NCBI RefSeq assembly: GCF_947623445.1
Contig: NC_135244.1
Location: forward strand, 1,736,001-1,800,000
Origin: Clavelina lepadiformis
Lineage: Eukaryota; Chordata; Ascidiacea; Aplousobranchia; Clavelinidae
Direction: 5' to 3'
DNA: 64,000 bases
This document shows positions 10,606 to 31,141 of this stretch, piece by piece. The notes under the pieces are model-generated. The model saw only the letters and a list, made by a program, of their open reading frames with translations, made no database searches and was not told the origin of the DNA. The position numbers and the translations under genes are program-made. Position 1 is the stretch's first letter; each line of letters starts with the position of its first letter.

Positions 10606-13600
10606 TTATGAATTTATCTTCCTCACAAGGTTGGTGACCAGATCTTCGATGAAGGACGAGTAAAGTATCGGGTTCAGGGCGCTATTGATCGGAAGCAACA
10701 CACCGGCGGTGAAGATTTCTATGCCGGGAGGAAGGACAACACCTCCCAGGCTAACATAGGCCATGATGCAAATCGGAATCCAACAGACAAAGTCCGTTAC
10801 AATGAGCCTTGCTATGCGCAGATGAAGTCGTCGATCTTGATTCGCAGCGCCGTCGTTGATTGTATCAGGACGCTTCGATAGTTTGTTGTACACCAGAACG
10901 TAGCTCACGCAAACAAACATGAAAGATGCAAGATTTAGAGTGATAATGAAGGTAGAGTAAGGCCAGAATTTGTCACCTTGGGTAACAAAAAGCGTCGGTA
11001 TGCACACGCTGGTTTTACCGTAATAGCTTATATCTCCCGATGGAGACAATTGTGGAAACTTGTCGTCAAGAAATGATTTAGCGGTCAGCCAAGCGTTGCC
11101 TTTATCTTGCATGGATGTGTTAGTCAGCATAGACAGGCGACAAGCGAAAGATATGACGTAATCATCTGCAACGGAGTCGGTTTTTGAAAGGGGGCTGAGA
11201 AACAAAGCGGCATGATTAAAGTAACGGAACAGATTTGGCAAAATTGCAAGCGTTATCGAAAGCAACCAGGAGAAAAGAGCCGCCACTTTCCAAACATTAA
11301 CTTTAGCAAGTCGCGCTTTGAACGGGAAAAAAATGTTGTAGTGACGGAAAGCTCCAATAAGGACCATGCTAAAGCACGACGTTTCGCTGGAAATCATACA
11401 AATACTTCCCGCTATCGAGCAAAGTGTGCCGCTTCGCCATTCGTAATCAAACTCGGCATAATTGCCGGCATACACCGCTCCTTGGCCCGCGATTATCAGC
11501 AAATAGATCCCCATCAACAAATCGGATACGGAGAGATTAAGAATTAGAACTTTGTTACATCGACGTGCTTTTGATGCGTCCTTGTTTGTCATATCACGTA
11601 ATGTCGAGAAAATGACTAATACGTTTCCTAAAACTGTTACTATGGCAACAATCCAGAACCATCGACGGAGATGATCGTTTCCTATTAGTTCAAATCGCGA
11701 AGAGAAAATTCCCGGAATAAATTCATCTGATCCGTCGACGCAATCGCGTTTACCGTCCAACACGGCGCTAACTGGGATCGAAATGAAGCCCCCTACTACG
11801 GTATCGCATCGATATCTGTCGTCACAATTGTTTTCGTCACTTCTGTCGTCGCAATCCGCTATTCCGTTGCATTTCTGTCCTTCATCGATGCTGACTTTGT
11901 CGCCCGCTTTGCACTCGTGTCGCATCGGACAATCGCGTTCGTCGAAGCCCTGCGGACAGTCGGTGCGGTTCAAATACATCCAGGCTTGGTCTTCGTAACC
12001 GTCGCAGTAACGATCTCCGAGATTATAGAAGCCATGACAAGTGTCATTACAAAAAGTTGGAGGATCTGCACACGAGTGACATTCGTCACTAAAGTCAATG
12101 CATTCTGGTCGCTTGTCACATTTTGTGGCGTAAGTCAGTCCCCATTTTGTTTGGCATCGAACCACAGAAGTTTGCTGACATTCTTTTTGGACGCCAGAGT
12201 CATTCCCTAATTTTTTGCTGCACGGCTGACTTAACAAATCACCAGGAGTGTGCTCAGTGTTGCAAAATGGCGACTTAAAGACGTGGCTTTGGAATAAATT
12301 GATGCACTTATCTACGAGAATATTTTCGCAAAGACATTCGTCGGACATGTCGTAGCAGTCTATTTCACCATCGCATAACTGTTTAGGAGAGATGATCAAA
12401 CGATTATCCAGGCATTTGAAGCAATGAAAGGAGCCATCTTCTCCAAAGCAAAGATCGGACTTATCATAGCACTGCGCGACGTTGTCGTAAAGATTCCACT
12501 GGGGTAGGATGCAAGGGATGACTGTAAACTTTGTGGAGCATTTAAAACCAGGTCCATTGATTATTTCGTCGCTACCATCTTCGCAGTCGAGTTTTCCATT
12601 ACAGAAATTGGAATTCAAAATCAGATCTTGATCGGAACACTGAAAAGCCTTTCTGCAGTCTGTAGTAGTTGCACGATCAGTACAAGGTGAAGTGCACACG
12701 TGGTCTGTGACATTGCAAGGGAAACTTAAGCAGCCCAAAGGAGGAATATCATAGCAGGTTGTGTTATCACATTGTGGCAAACGACATGTCGACTTATTTG
12801 AAAAGCGCATCATGTCCAAGTTGCATGAACCACATTGTTGCGTAAAAAACCCGGTGATGTAAACCTCGTCGTTACGACTGTCACAGTCAAAAATTCCATC
12901 GTTGACGCGACTTGTGGCGATACAGCCTTTGTTGTTTGAGCAAGTAGGCGCGTTAAAGCTGTAGCAGGAACAGGCAAAAAGGTCGTCAGGACAACTGCAG
13001 TTAGTTTCATCCGAGCCGTCTTTACATTTCGCGCGTGAATCGCATTTTTCTGAATAAATGCAACAGATCAAACGCTTAAGGTTATCTTTTTTGCAACAAC
13101 ATAAATAGATAGGTGCAAATAATATCATGATATCACAATCTATATCCTAGAACTAAGGAGAGTTTTTGCACAAAATGAACTTTTTCCACACAATGAACTT
13201 GATGTTGCAGCCAACAGAAAGCTGAAAAATACTTGCTAGATCAAACATCTTACCTTCATTATTGTAACAAGTCCAAGTGGTCTTATTGCCGAAGCAAGTT
13301 CCTGTCTCTTTGCAAGCGCATGGGAATGGAACCCAGCTAGGACAGGATGAACAATCCCATTCGTCTGATCCGTCAACGCAGTCAATCTCCCCATCACAGG
13401 CCTCTGGCGAGTTCATGCTTAACTTTATCTTACTGTAGTCAGACGACAATGTTTGTATTAAGCTTCTTCTTCATTAAAAGCAATCATTTCTGGATTTTAG
13501 ATGGTGCGTGTTTAAAAGTGTATTTGTTATGAACTAGTCACCTTCTGGCTTGTAACAAACACGTCCGACGCCTCTGCATGTATAGTTGCCCTTTCCATGA

Positions 13601-16600
13601 CATGCACAAGGTTCAGTTATGTAACGTGGACAGGTATCACATGACTGTTCGTCCTCACCATCAAAGCAATCTGCGTATCCGTCGCATTTCACTGAGAGAT
13701 TGGAAAAGGATATTTTGTAACTTGATTCTTCGTCACAACCTTACTTTCAATTTCATTAACAAATTTTTATAAATACGATTTTTAATATCAAGTTTTCTTG
13801 CATTATGTTGCATTGTTTATTTGTTTGTTAGTTAAAATTAATGTTTTAAGCAGAAGTAATTGCACAATACGTAGCTTTTGATACTTTCTGTTCAAAAAGA
13901 AGGTTTAGACAAAATAAAATGCCAGTAAACGTACTTTCAGCTGATAGGCATCGAGGTTTCTGCTTGCAAATCAAACGATCCGACTTATCAGAACATTGAG
14001 GATAACCATAACTGCAGCTCACATCTGAAGTAATAAAGTTAAGTAAAGTTCATCGTTAAGTTTAAAGCGAAGAGCAAGTCTAAAAACAAGTTGGCCTTAA
14101 ATCAAACAATAGTTGCCTGTAAGTAAACTGGAGAAAGAATTTCTAATAATATGTTGTATGGTCAGGCAGTTATTGTCAAAATTGTATAGCAGACACTATT
14201 TTATGGCGGAAATGGAGGTCATTAAGACGCCACTTTATGAAAATCTTTATGATTGAGGTTTCAATTACTTTAAATATGGTGTATAGTAGCGGTAGGCTAG
14301 CTAATGCATTTTGGATGGAAGTTAGTCTCCATAGGTAGGTCATTAGTAGCAGGTAATAGCAATTTTCAGCATAGGAATGTCACAGAGAACAGCACATGAA
14401 CTAATCAAGTATTCAAGCCTTTCGGGTAGATATATACCGGTACCGGACTAGGCTAAAACACCAACAGCCAAGACTGAACTTAGCTTAGCATGCATCTACA
14501 TTTACCAGTACAAATACACTAAAGATTAGCCAACTCAGGCTTAGTTAATGCGCAATGCTCCTGTTATACACCCAAGTAAGGTTCCGTTAACGTGACATGA
14601 TAAAAGCCGCCATCTCCGTCATCATTTAACGATAAATTAGCATTTGTTTGCCACATATTTTTTTCAGTAACTGCTAAGCCATTGTATATTAGTTAAAAGT
14701 ATTTCTTCAGTGTATTTAGGGCCCACTTGGTTTCTGACTTGCCCCTAACCATTCATCGTTAATGACAAAACCTTATAGTTTATGCTGTTACGTTCTGTTG
14801 CTATAAAAAGCTGTGAAAATAATTCCAAATCGACTTAAAGCCGAACAGGTTTCGAAAGGATGGTAATTTTACCTTCTATATTGTAGCAAGCAGGTAATGC
14901 AGGTAGACAGGTAAAGTTAGCAGAGTTATGACAAGCGCAATGCGTTGGTGTAGGCTCTAGACAATTACAATTCCATTCGTCTGAGCTATCCGAGCAGTCA
15001 GTAAATCCATCACACTTGTCTGCTGACGGTAATTATATGTGAAGCGAAATAGACGAGTTTGAAAACAAAAAAAACTAAACTTGGGCCAATTCTTTTAACT
15101 AAAATCGTTTTTAAGGTATACAAATTTTGTATTCAATTAATTCAAAGCGTTACCGTCGAGTGAGTAGCAGGATTGAAAAGGAACAGAGCAAGTAAAATTA
15201 TCCTTCTGATTACAAGCACAAGGTATTGAGCTGCTATTAGGACAGGAATCGCAATCCCACTCGTCTGACCCGTCTTCGCAGTCAACTTCGCCGTTACATT
15301 TCCCTGTATGACACAATCAACACACAATCTATGTGCAAGTGCCCACAGAATTCTTGTGACAACCACAACCAAACAAGTTTTGTCGCTTTTTGCACTGATT
15401 TTTGATATGAATCTATTCAACTCTTGTAGAAGCTCGCCGAATTAATACACTTCACGTGCACTTGCCAGAAAACGCCGAAAGTTTTTACATTTTTTTATAC
15501 TTAATACTGTATGCTTTAGGCATAAACACCTGAAAATTGGAAAAAAAAACATAAAAATTAAACGTTCAATTGGTGAATAAAGCGATTAAATATGCAAGTT
15601 TTTGACATTGTGGATGACAGCATATAACACCGATACACGAAGTGTCACTGTACCATGTTCGCTGTAACAAATGTATTCTCCTTTCGGGCACGTGAAGTTA
15701 TCTACTTGGTTACAAGCACAGGGCAATGGATCGTACCACGGACAAATAGAACAATCACTTTCATCTATTCCATCTGGGCAGTCTCTAACCGCGTCGCATA
15801 TCTCTGAATTAAACATGATCAATTAAACCATCGATTCAAGTAATATAATTACAGTAATAAGACAACTTACTACGCTACGCAATACATTTATATAATTTTT
15901 GAAATTAAGATCTTGTGAAGAATGAAAAATCTTCTTAATAAGATTTTTTGCGAAGTCAATGGGGTTGGAAGCAGAGCTGGCCACGAGCGTCCTCAATTTT
16001 TGAGAGCGATTGTCATAGAACACGCGAAAGCGGTAAACAACATACCCGTGATTGAAAGGTGTGAAGTTTACTTCGCTATCTCAATTATTTCACACAAATT
16101 ATCCATAAGCCTAATTAATTATCCACCTTTTTCGCCGTAGCATAGCAGAGGTTCACAGTCGTTTTTGATTTCCGAGCAGGGACATTGATAAGGCCGATCA
16201 GGCGGACAAAACTGACAATTTTCTTCATCTTTACCATCAAGGCAAAACTTATGTTTATTACAAGTGTCTGATTGTTGATAATACCAACCTTTGTCGCATG
16301 TAAAATATTCGCTGCCCTTGCATTGAGTACCAAGCTCGTCTCTGCCGCTGTAACAGTCTACAAGGCTGTTGCACAGGTCGTTTGCTACGATGCACTGCGG
16401 CAAGACCTGACAATCGAAGTCCGGTCTGTCACAGCCGCATTGAAAGAAACCTGGTGGACACTTGCAGTTAAACTCGTCGCGTCCGTTGCTGCAGTCCGTC
16501 CACGCATCACATACCCACGACCACGGTATGCACTCGTCCACTCGGCCGTATACTTGCTCACAATTGCAGTTGAACTCGGATGGTTGGCAGCCGGTGGAGT

Positions 16601-17050
16601 GATGATAACAGTTCTCTGAAATCACAGTAAAATCTGTTTTGTCAATTTACAGAATGTTGTTCAGGAAAGATTGACGACATTACTCCCAAGATAAACCGCC
16701 AGGCAAGTTTGCACGTTTTTCTATTTACAGTATGTTCAACTTTTACCATCGGAAGTTTTCGCGTTTAGCTGCCCAGCAAGAGTTCGTGCAAGCTCCAGCG
16801 CTTACGTTCCAGCGGGTGACAAAGTGCGAGTTAGGGCTTAAAATTGCGTAACATGCAAAGCACGATCTATAATAATTTGGCATGACCGGAAAACAAAATG
16901 GCAACTAGCACGCCGACAAAACTAATTTCATATTTATGGCAAAAAATGGATTTTGCTCCAAGTTATGTATGTATTGTAAAACTCACCTATTACTCCGAAG
17001 TATCTCGAATGGGCCAGCGGCATGAACCAAAGCAGAAGTAACACAAACAT
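10606..17050 (-). CDS. LDLa-rich rhodopsin-type GPCR (GRL101/relaxin-receptor-like), 9 exons
   Basis: Exons in transcription order: 17050-16987, 16615-16127, 15803-15654, 15303-15154, 15019-14873, 14024-13935, 13691-13542, 13403-13254 and 13049-10606, all with GT-AG borders and phase-1 joins. They sum to 3834 nt (1277 residues). Residues 1-16 are a signal peptide (MFVLLLLWFMPLAHS). About 18 LDLa-type acidic signatures of the form CDGxxDCxDGSDExxC fill residues 25-915; such modules bind Ca2+ and ligands in LDL-receptor-family ectodomains. A 7TM domain follows at about 930-1265. TM2 reads NLSVSDLLMGIYLL, typical of the LGR/relaxin-receptor branch, and TM7 contains NPILY. The usual (D/E)R(Y/F/W) after TM3 is replaced by AFRHY. 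Extracellular loop 2 is long, about 80 residues. The intracellular tail is only about 15 residues. No leucine-rich repeats were seen, unlike GRL101 or RXFP1/2. The ligand is unknown. Confidence 0.9.
14025..14872 (-). other. Large intron of the LDLa receptor gene
   Basis: About 850 bases between receptor exons 5 and 6, bounded on the coding strand by a GTAAAA donor and a TTACTTCAG acceptor. No exon-like LDLa sequence or mobile element end was recognised inside. Confidence 0.6.
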
Positions 17051-19400
17051 TGCTACAATTAATCTAAACCTTTATTTGAATCTTTTATAGTAATTTTGAC
17101 GAGCTTAAGCGGTTGCATAACCAGGTAAGAATTTCTATCATCATAAGTTTCATATTATTTGGCCAAAAACATCAAAAGTCCTACAGTGTTTGAGATTTTA
17201 TTTCTGGAACGATATTCTTTCAGATATGAAGGTTACAGTGCTTTCAGGTGTATGGTTGAATTTTACTACTTTATCTTGATTAATAATATGGTTTGCTACC
17301 CAGGACCTTGATGGTAATCTGTTGCAAACCGGTAATTCTTTAAACCTACGTCATATATCTTTCCATACGCGTGTGCCAATGTAACACCTGATTTTCAGCA
17401 CACATTACCGTATTTTCTTGAATAGAAACCGCGGCTACTATTTTTTATTTTTGAACGTTTTCTGCAGCTTCTATTCGAAGGCGGCTTCTATTTTTATTAC
17501 ATGAAGTACCGGTAGTGTTGATTAGGTGACAATAAAATTCTGCGCTCTCTTTTGACAAAAAGGTTTTATTCTATTACTATCCGATCACTACTGTAATGTG
17601 ACAACTGCTGTTTTTCGCATGTGCAAGCTCTCAATGACAGCCTTTATATTACACCAAAGCGATTTCAGCATTGTCTTCTGCGGCGTCTATGCGAGGGGGT
17701 TTCTATTGTTTATCTTTAATCAAATCGTGCGGTTTCTATTCGAGTGCGGCTTCTATTCAAGAAAATACAGTAATCACTTTGTACGTAGCTATAGCAGGGT
17801 GGTCCACGACTGCCAGCATGAGAGGCCACGTTATGGTTTGAGGAGAACATTGCCGGCCGTAAATGGGGAAAACTCCAGTGTCAGCAAAGCACTGAGTTTA
17901 CTTTTATAATCGACTTGATACTTTGCTACACGACTAATAACGCACTCTTTGATACTTTCTACTTGTTTCAATGGTTACTTTAGTGGTTGCTGAATGGCAA
18001 CAATGCTCTTAAATATTTTTTGTTTATCGACAAAATTTCACTTCCTCAAATATTTTATCTTAGTCATTAGTCATTACATTGGATAAACCGTAAACAGCAA
18101 AGTTTGTGCTGACTAGCTAACACATCCGTGGTCCAAATTTTAATAAACTGTTATACATTACACCAACTTCTTTTCATGTTCCTGAAGCATATGGTGGCAA
18201 AGTGATAAATTATTAGAAAACACCAGACGACGTTATTGTCCTATATCTAACATATCTGTGCTTTTCCTACTGAAATCTGTGACATTTTTTGACTTTCCTC
18301 ACATAATTTGGTTGCGAATTACTAAAGTTATCAGACGAGACCATGCGACCGGGGTCATCTCTAACGTGTAAAAACCCTTCCAACTGCAACTACAGGCTGT
18401 GTTTTGTATCCGGCAGTGAAAATGGACAGATGCTCTGTGGGGTGAGTCAGCGACAGAATGTGCGAAAAAGTAACTCGACCTATCACTGATTGACTAGAGC
18501 CAACAACTCTTGCTGAGATTAAGCAAAAAGTGTGGAAAGCTTTATTAGAAAACATGCTGTAGCCATGACACATCATAATTTTGCATGAATGTAGTTTTCT
18601 AAATCCAAGAATGATGTCATTTAAATTGTGGCCTTACTCAAAAACGTTTTCCTTTTATTGAGTTCTATGATGCTTCAACGAGCGCTTACCGGCTTACTCG
18701 CATCTGATGTGGATAAACGTCCTGTCTCCTGATATTATTAACAATGGCGATAAAAATCATTAGTTTTATAGCAGATAGTTCCTTTATTGCTTGCAGACAA
18801 AATATAAAACACGTAACTGCTAATCACCAATCGATGTAAAATAAATCAATGATATACCACTGTAATAGATTGATGCGATTCTATATCCGTTCACACCGAG
18901 CGAGCACACACGACGGCTGGTACAATCGTACGACCTCGTCTGGCAATGCGAATGACACCGGTACAACACAAAGGGAATAGTAATTAAATAAAAACAATAG
19001 CAATTAACGGAAATTAAAGTGAAGCATAATGTTTCCCCATTAGGTGGTGTGCCATCAGTTAGGAAAGAAAGAAATCACATAAAATAAAATGAATGAACTA
19101 ACAGTTTCATTTGTCAACAATTTCATGAATATAAAAAAATTTCATTTGAACATTATCACAACTACAGCATCGAATTAAAAATGCATAAACAAAATATCTG
19201 CTATAGTTGGTAGACTAAGTGCAATCGCAGCGAATAAAAAGTGCATAGGTTATAGGCCTAGTGCCTTGTTGATAATAATCAAAATATGACGTGAATTAAT
19301 GATCACTGGAACATTTTCATTTGAAATCGAATTGAAGAATAACGTGGAACTTTTCACATGAGCCAGCTTTAGTTGATCATTCAGACTCGACTCCAAGCAC
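17051..19400. other. Intergenic between LDLa receptor and FEM1-kinase genes
   Basis: Contains the presumed promoter of the minus-strand receptor gene, a MITE (17406-17772) and otherwise unassigned AT-rich sequence. The frame at 18361-18576 has no recognisable domain. The 3' UTR of the FEM1-kinase gene should lie just below 19401. Confidence 0.45.
17406..17772. mobile_element. MITE with about 27-bp terminal inverted repeats
   Basis: The left end TACCGTATTTTCTTGAATAG, continuing AAACCGC, is matched in inverted form by the right end, which reads GCGGCTTCTATTCAAGAAAA then TACAGTA. Only a few positions differ. Sub-terminal copies of the GCGG(C/T)TTCTATT motif occur just inside both ends. Flanks read AT at both sides of TA...TA, so the target duplication is either AT or TA; the superfamily is therefore left open (ISL2EU-like or Tc1/mariner-like). 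No transposase is encoded. Size about 367 bp. Confidence 0.75.
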
Positions 19401-27065
<7,665 letters not shown>

Positions 27066-29035
27066 ATAGCCTACATAGAAGTTTTAAACGAGCCTATAGC
27101 AATTGACTAATTTTAGCGGCAGCCTACTGCCCTGCACTTCGCCATACACTAAAGCTGGAAACAATTGATATTGAATTAATCACTTTTTCTCTCTTCCACT
27201 GGGTTTACGTCTTACGATGAGCCGTCTCCTGAGTGTAATATCAGTCCGAGATCTGGCGCGTTAGTGTTTTTGCTGAGCCACCTGAACGTGACGTCACAAA
27301 TTTTCCTTTGCGCAGATCACGCGAAACTGGCTCAAAAACTCACACGCCAGTTGCTTCATCAACCAGCGCGCTACTTTCGTGCATAAATAATGAATTAATT
27401 AATGAGACGGGATTTTTACGTTGTCTCTAAGCCACGTTTTGCGTCACTGACTCAAAACGTTTTTAAGTCACAACTTCGGCTCATCTGAGCAATCCGAGCG
27501 ACTTGCCTGTCGCTTAATAAGCCCGAAATGGTCCGATCCCGAGGTGGGCTTATAAAGCGACGACTACTGTAGTACCTTTCACATAAAAAACAACAATCAT
27601 TTGGCTAAATATGGACTGATTGTTGACTTCTGTTGGAAGGAATTGACATTGTTTGGGTCTGCAAGGGAGGAATGTGAAAAAAATTTCAGAACCACTGGTC
27701 TATGTACTTCATAGTTTACGAGCAAAAACCCATGGTAATCCCCTCATGTTCATGATGTAGGCCTATTTATGATAGCAGTAGCTGGCATATCAGCTACTGC
27801 TAACTGCTTTACCAGCTAGGTATACATCTGCTAGCTGGCATATTGTGGTTACCGCTCCTATTGTAACTTTGCGGTCCTTGTAAAGGTTTGCACAAGAAAA
27901 TCCCCATGTAGGAAGTAGACAAAACCATTTGTAAATGGGTTTCAATTTGACGGTGCAATCTGAAGCTATATTTTTTTTATTTATTCTCTCATCGTGGGTT
28001 TGGGGGCCATGCTAACTTACCATCTTATAGCAAAATTCTACTATTGCTATCTTGCATGTTTTAAGCGCTTGGGCGTTGCCACTTTTTCTTGCTCGTTAAT
28101 TCTTCGTGAACCTGTGTTTTATTATGCTGTAACTACAACGGTTAGCATCGTAACTTTTGCGCCGCACATATAATGGCGAAAAATAAACAATACAACATCA
28201 AACTCTAATGAAAAATAATAAAACAATTTCATCACACCTTGTCTCCGGCACTTCAGCTGGAACTTAGTTTTCTGCAGTCAAGCTTGATCGTATCCAAACG
28301 TGTTTAGTACGTTTTATAGTCATCAAAATTTTACTCATTTATTCAAGCGAAAAAGAGGCTTTCAGAGCTTTCTTTTCCACAAGCGAGACATTGCTTAATT
28401 CAGCAACGGTGATGAGGATGTTTGCTCTCTGTCTGTGATCACCTCTCTGGCAATTTCGTTGTGTTCACATTGCAACCGTTTTCCTTACTTCAGCTAAATG
28501 GCGCTACTGCATGTAATGTCTCTATTTAAACTTTGACAATAATCTTTTAGAAATGACATGGCTGACAGAATTCATACCGGATCGAAGATCGCTGCGTGGG
28601 GAGTTATGCGGAAATGACGCAATGTTCCTACACTTATGATTAACGTGGAACGCGTTTATTTTAACAAACGTTCAAACGGTCGCTATATTTTAACTAAAAG
28701 AAAAACACCGTGAATCTTCCTGGCGCTGGTTTGAAAAGACGATTTATTCCATCTACGTCTTAAACCACTTGAGTGCAAATCTATCGCGACAATAACAATT
28801 CATTCCTTATATTTTTATACAAAACAGCAGGGGGCAACATAGAGAACCAAACCACGAATTAACAAGCAACACTTGTTCGATGCCCACATTAAAACTGTTC
28901 CAACCCCGGGGAAGTCCATTGTCTATGATACGCCAATGCTTAACAAGAAAAACAATGTTGCAATTAGGCAGTGTAAAGAGATGATCAAACACGGGTATTC
29001 CACAAGTTCAGTCAGAAATGGTAACTGCAATTTCA
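27066..29035. other. Intergenic upstream of FEM1-kinase gene and downstream of ZNF207
   Basis: No coding region recognised. 27200-27580 is clearly GC-richer than its surroundings and lies just upstream of the FEM1-kinase first exon, so it may hold the promoter; it also reads partly like a repeat (a GCTTATAAAGCGAC / CGCTTAATAAGCC pair). A perfect hairpin lies at 27773-27802. A minus-strand AATAAA near 28742 could serve the ZNF207 transcript. Confidence 0.4.
27773..27802. repeat. Perfect 12-bp inverted repeat with 6-nt loop
   Basis: TAGCAGTAGCTG, loop GCATAT, then CAGCTACTGCTA. Further AGCTGG/CCAGCT pieces follow within 60 bases. It may be a decayed palindromic element. Confidence 0.8.
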
Positions 29036-31141
29036 TCAATAGACGGTTGGAAGGTTTTGATAGGTGCTTCGTGGTTGTTTATGCATGGGAGGGGCTGAAA
29101 TCGCTGGGCTCCTGTATTTTAACATCCGAGCTCGTATCTCCTCCAAAGAAGTTTCTTCATCATCTGGATGCATAAGCTTGCTATTAGCAGAGAGAGACTT
29201 TGGCCCCGAACCAGCCGTTGACTTTCCGTCTCCCCGATCGGCGGGGCTAGATCGGCTCTGTGCGATATTTGACGCAGCTGGAAAAAGTGGCTTCGGCATG
29301 CCACTTTCTGATGGAGCTGTTTCCGCATCTTTCTGAGCCACGCTGCCTCCTTCTGTTTTATCGTTGAATGAACCATTGGGATTCACGTTGCTACCATCCA
29401 TGTTGTTGCTAGGGCCTGCCCCTCCTGGGTGCATCTGACCGGAACCCATAGAGCCCGGACCTTGGCCCATCGGACCTGGGCCCATTGGGCCAGGACCCAT
29501 GGGACCACCTGGTCCCATCATACCTCCCATCATTTGCTGATTTGGCATCGGCCACCTCATATTGGGGTTTCCCATCCCCATGTGGCCCATTGGCATGTTC
29601 ATACCACCCATAGGACCCATGGGCATACCCATCATGCCCATTGGACCCGGCATGCCCATTCCAGGAAATCCCATAGGCCCGCCCATAAAACCCATAGGTC
29701 CTGGCATGTTACTTGTGGTGCTGTTATCATCGTCGCTACTCTCGTCACTGCTCTCGTCATTTTTCGAACGCTTACTCTTTGGCCCACCGTCCCTCATTTT
29801 TTTCGCATGTTCCTCTTGATCCTTCTGGGGAATCCCCTCCATGCCATATATCTCGATTTCAACATCGGTGCGACCTTGGATTGAGTTTGGCACAGCTCCT
29901 ATATTCTCCTTGTGGACCTAAAAGAGAGAAGTGTGTTAGACAATGTCAATTGAAAAATGTTTGTTATATAACTATATCTATAATAGATCCAAAATCATCT
30001 GAGTGTGACAACACAATGCATTAAAGTAAAGTGAACGCCAGCTTTTTGCTCTTAGGAATTACATGGTACTGTACCTTGACGGTACAAACCTGTGACGAAC
30101 TCGATTTCGCTGTCTTTATGTCAACGTAACATCCTCTAAATTTACTACAACAAATAAATCTAGAATAAATATTGATAATGTATGAATTAATGGACCAGCT
30201 TTAAAACAAACCATATCATGTCTATGGACTAATGGGATCTGATACTACAAGATATACCTTTTGTTAGAAAAAAACATAATAACCTTTTGATAACGATCTT
30301 AGCCTTACCTTACTTGAGGCGAAGACAATTTATAGCAGATTGTGAAGAGATTTTTGGAAATTGCAAATAAGAAAAAATAAATATCTTACACAGTCCAAAC
30401 ACTATGCAACGCCAAAATACGTCTTCTTTAGATGAGATTTTTTTTACCAGCCAAAATACACATATATAGAGACTACAGAGTTAACATATTCAACAGCGTA
30501 TGTACTTGTTCTACTTTCTAAACTTGTTTAGAAATGATACAGTATGATTAGCCTGACCTGATTAGCAGGTGAATATCCTGTGAGACACCAACATCTGACA
30601 GAAATTAGCAATTGACAATAAAAATCTTAACTATTCACATATAACTTTTGAAGCTGATTTCGAAATTAAATACAAAAGATAAATAGACAATGTAAATAAT
30701 GCCAAATGAATGACATAACGAGCTGTATTTATAATATACATAGAGATAGTATGCTGTCAAACAAACAAATACAGCGTTATGCAAGGCAAGAATATTGCTA
30801 ACCTTGTTTTAACTCTGCTTTCTGTAGTAATTCCCGCAAAATGTATTACAATGTTTTCGTACACCCGATACAAGATAAATACACCATATAAAGGATGGTG
30901 AAGCACAATAATAATGGTAGGCAAATAGTATGTTACTGCCAAATACTTAGAAACAGAATATAATAGCACTTACCTGCATACAATGAATGGCCAAACCCGG
31001 GCCTGTGAAAAGCTTTTTGTGACAAACATGGCACTTGAAGTGTTTCGCTTTCTGATGTTGAATGAGAATTTTTTCATCATCAAATATCCGGTTGCAATAC
31101 CAACACCACGGCTTAATCGGTCTTTTCTTTTTTCGGCCCAT
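29036..31141 (-). CDS. ZNF207: BuGZ / ZNF207 homologue, 2 coding exons
   Basis: Exon 1 is 31141-30974 (56 codons) and exon 2 is 29917-29036, joined in phase 0 with GTAAGT and TTTTAG borders, giving 349 residues. Residues 1-56 hold the two conserved C2H2 zinc fingers ([20 protein letters not shown], then [12 protein letters not shown]) of the BuGZ family. A conserved [16 protein letters not shown] block follows. The middle is a long Met/Pro/Gly-rich low-complexity tract. The end carries the GLEBS motif ([17 protein letters not shown]) that binds the spindle-checkpoint protein BUB3. Known family roles are BUB3 stabilisation and kinetochore loading, microtubule and spindle-matrix assembly through phase separation, and mRNA splicing. 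The protein is shorter than the human one (about 480 residues) because the low-complexity part is reduced. Low-complexity frames on the opposite strand are shadows of this tract. Confidence 0.95.

Noticed and set aside
11212-12210. Plus-strand frames inside the LDLa receptor gene
   Set aside because: Antisense shadows of the long final exon of the receptor.
27200-27580. GC-richer block considered as a SINE or MITE
   Set aside because: An imperfect GCTTATAAAGC/GCTTAATAAGC pair is present, but no clear ends, target duplication or tRNA-like boxes could be defined.
29429-29884. His/Thr- and Pro/Ile-rich frames on the plus strand
   Set aside because: They are shadows of the Met/Pro/Gly repeat region of ZNF207 on the minus strand.
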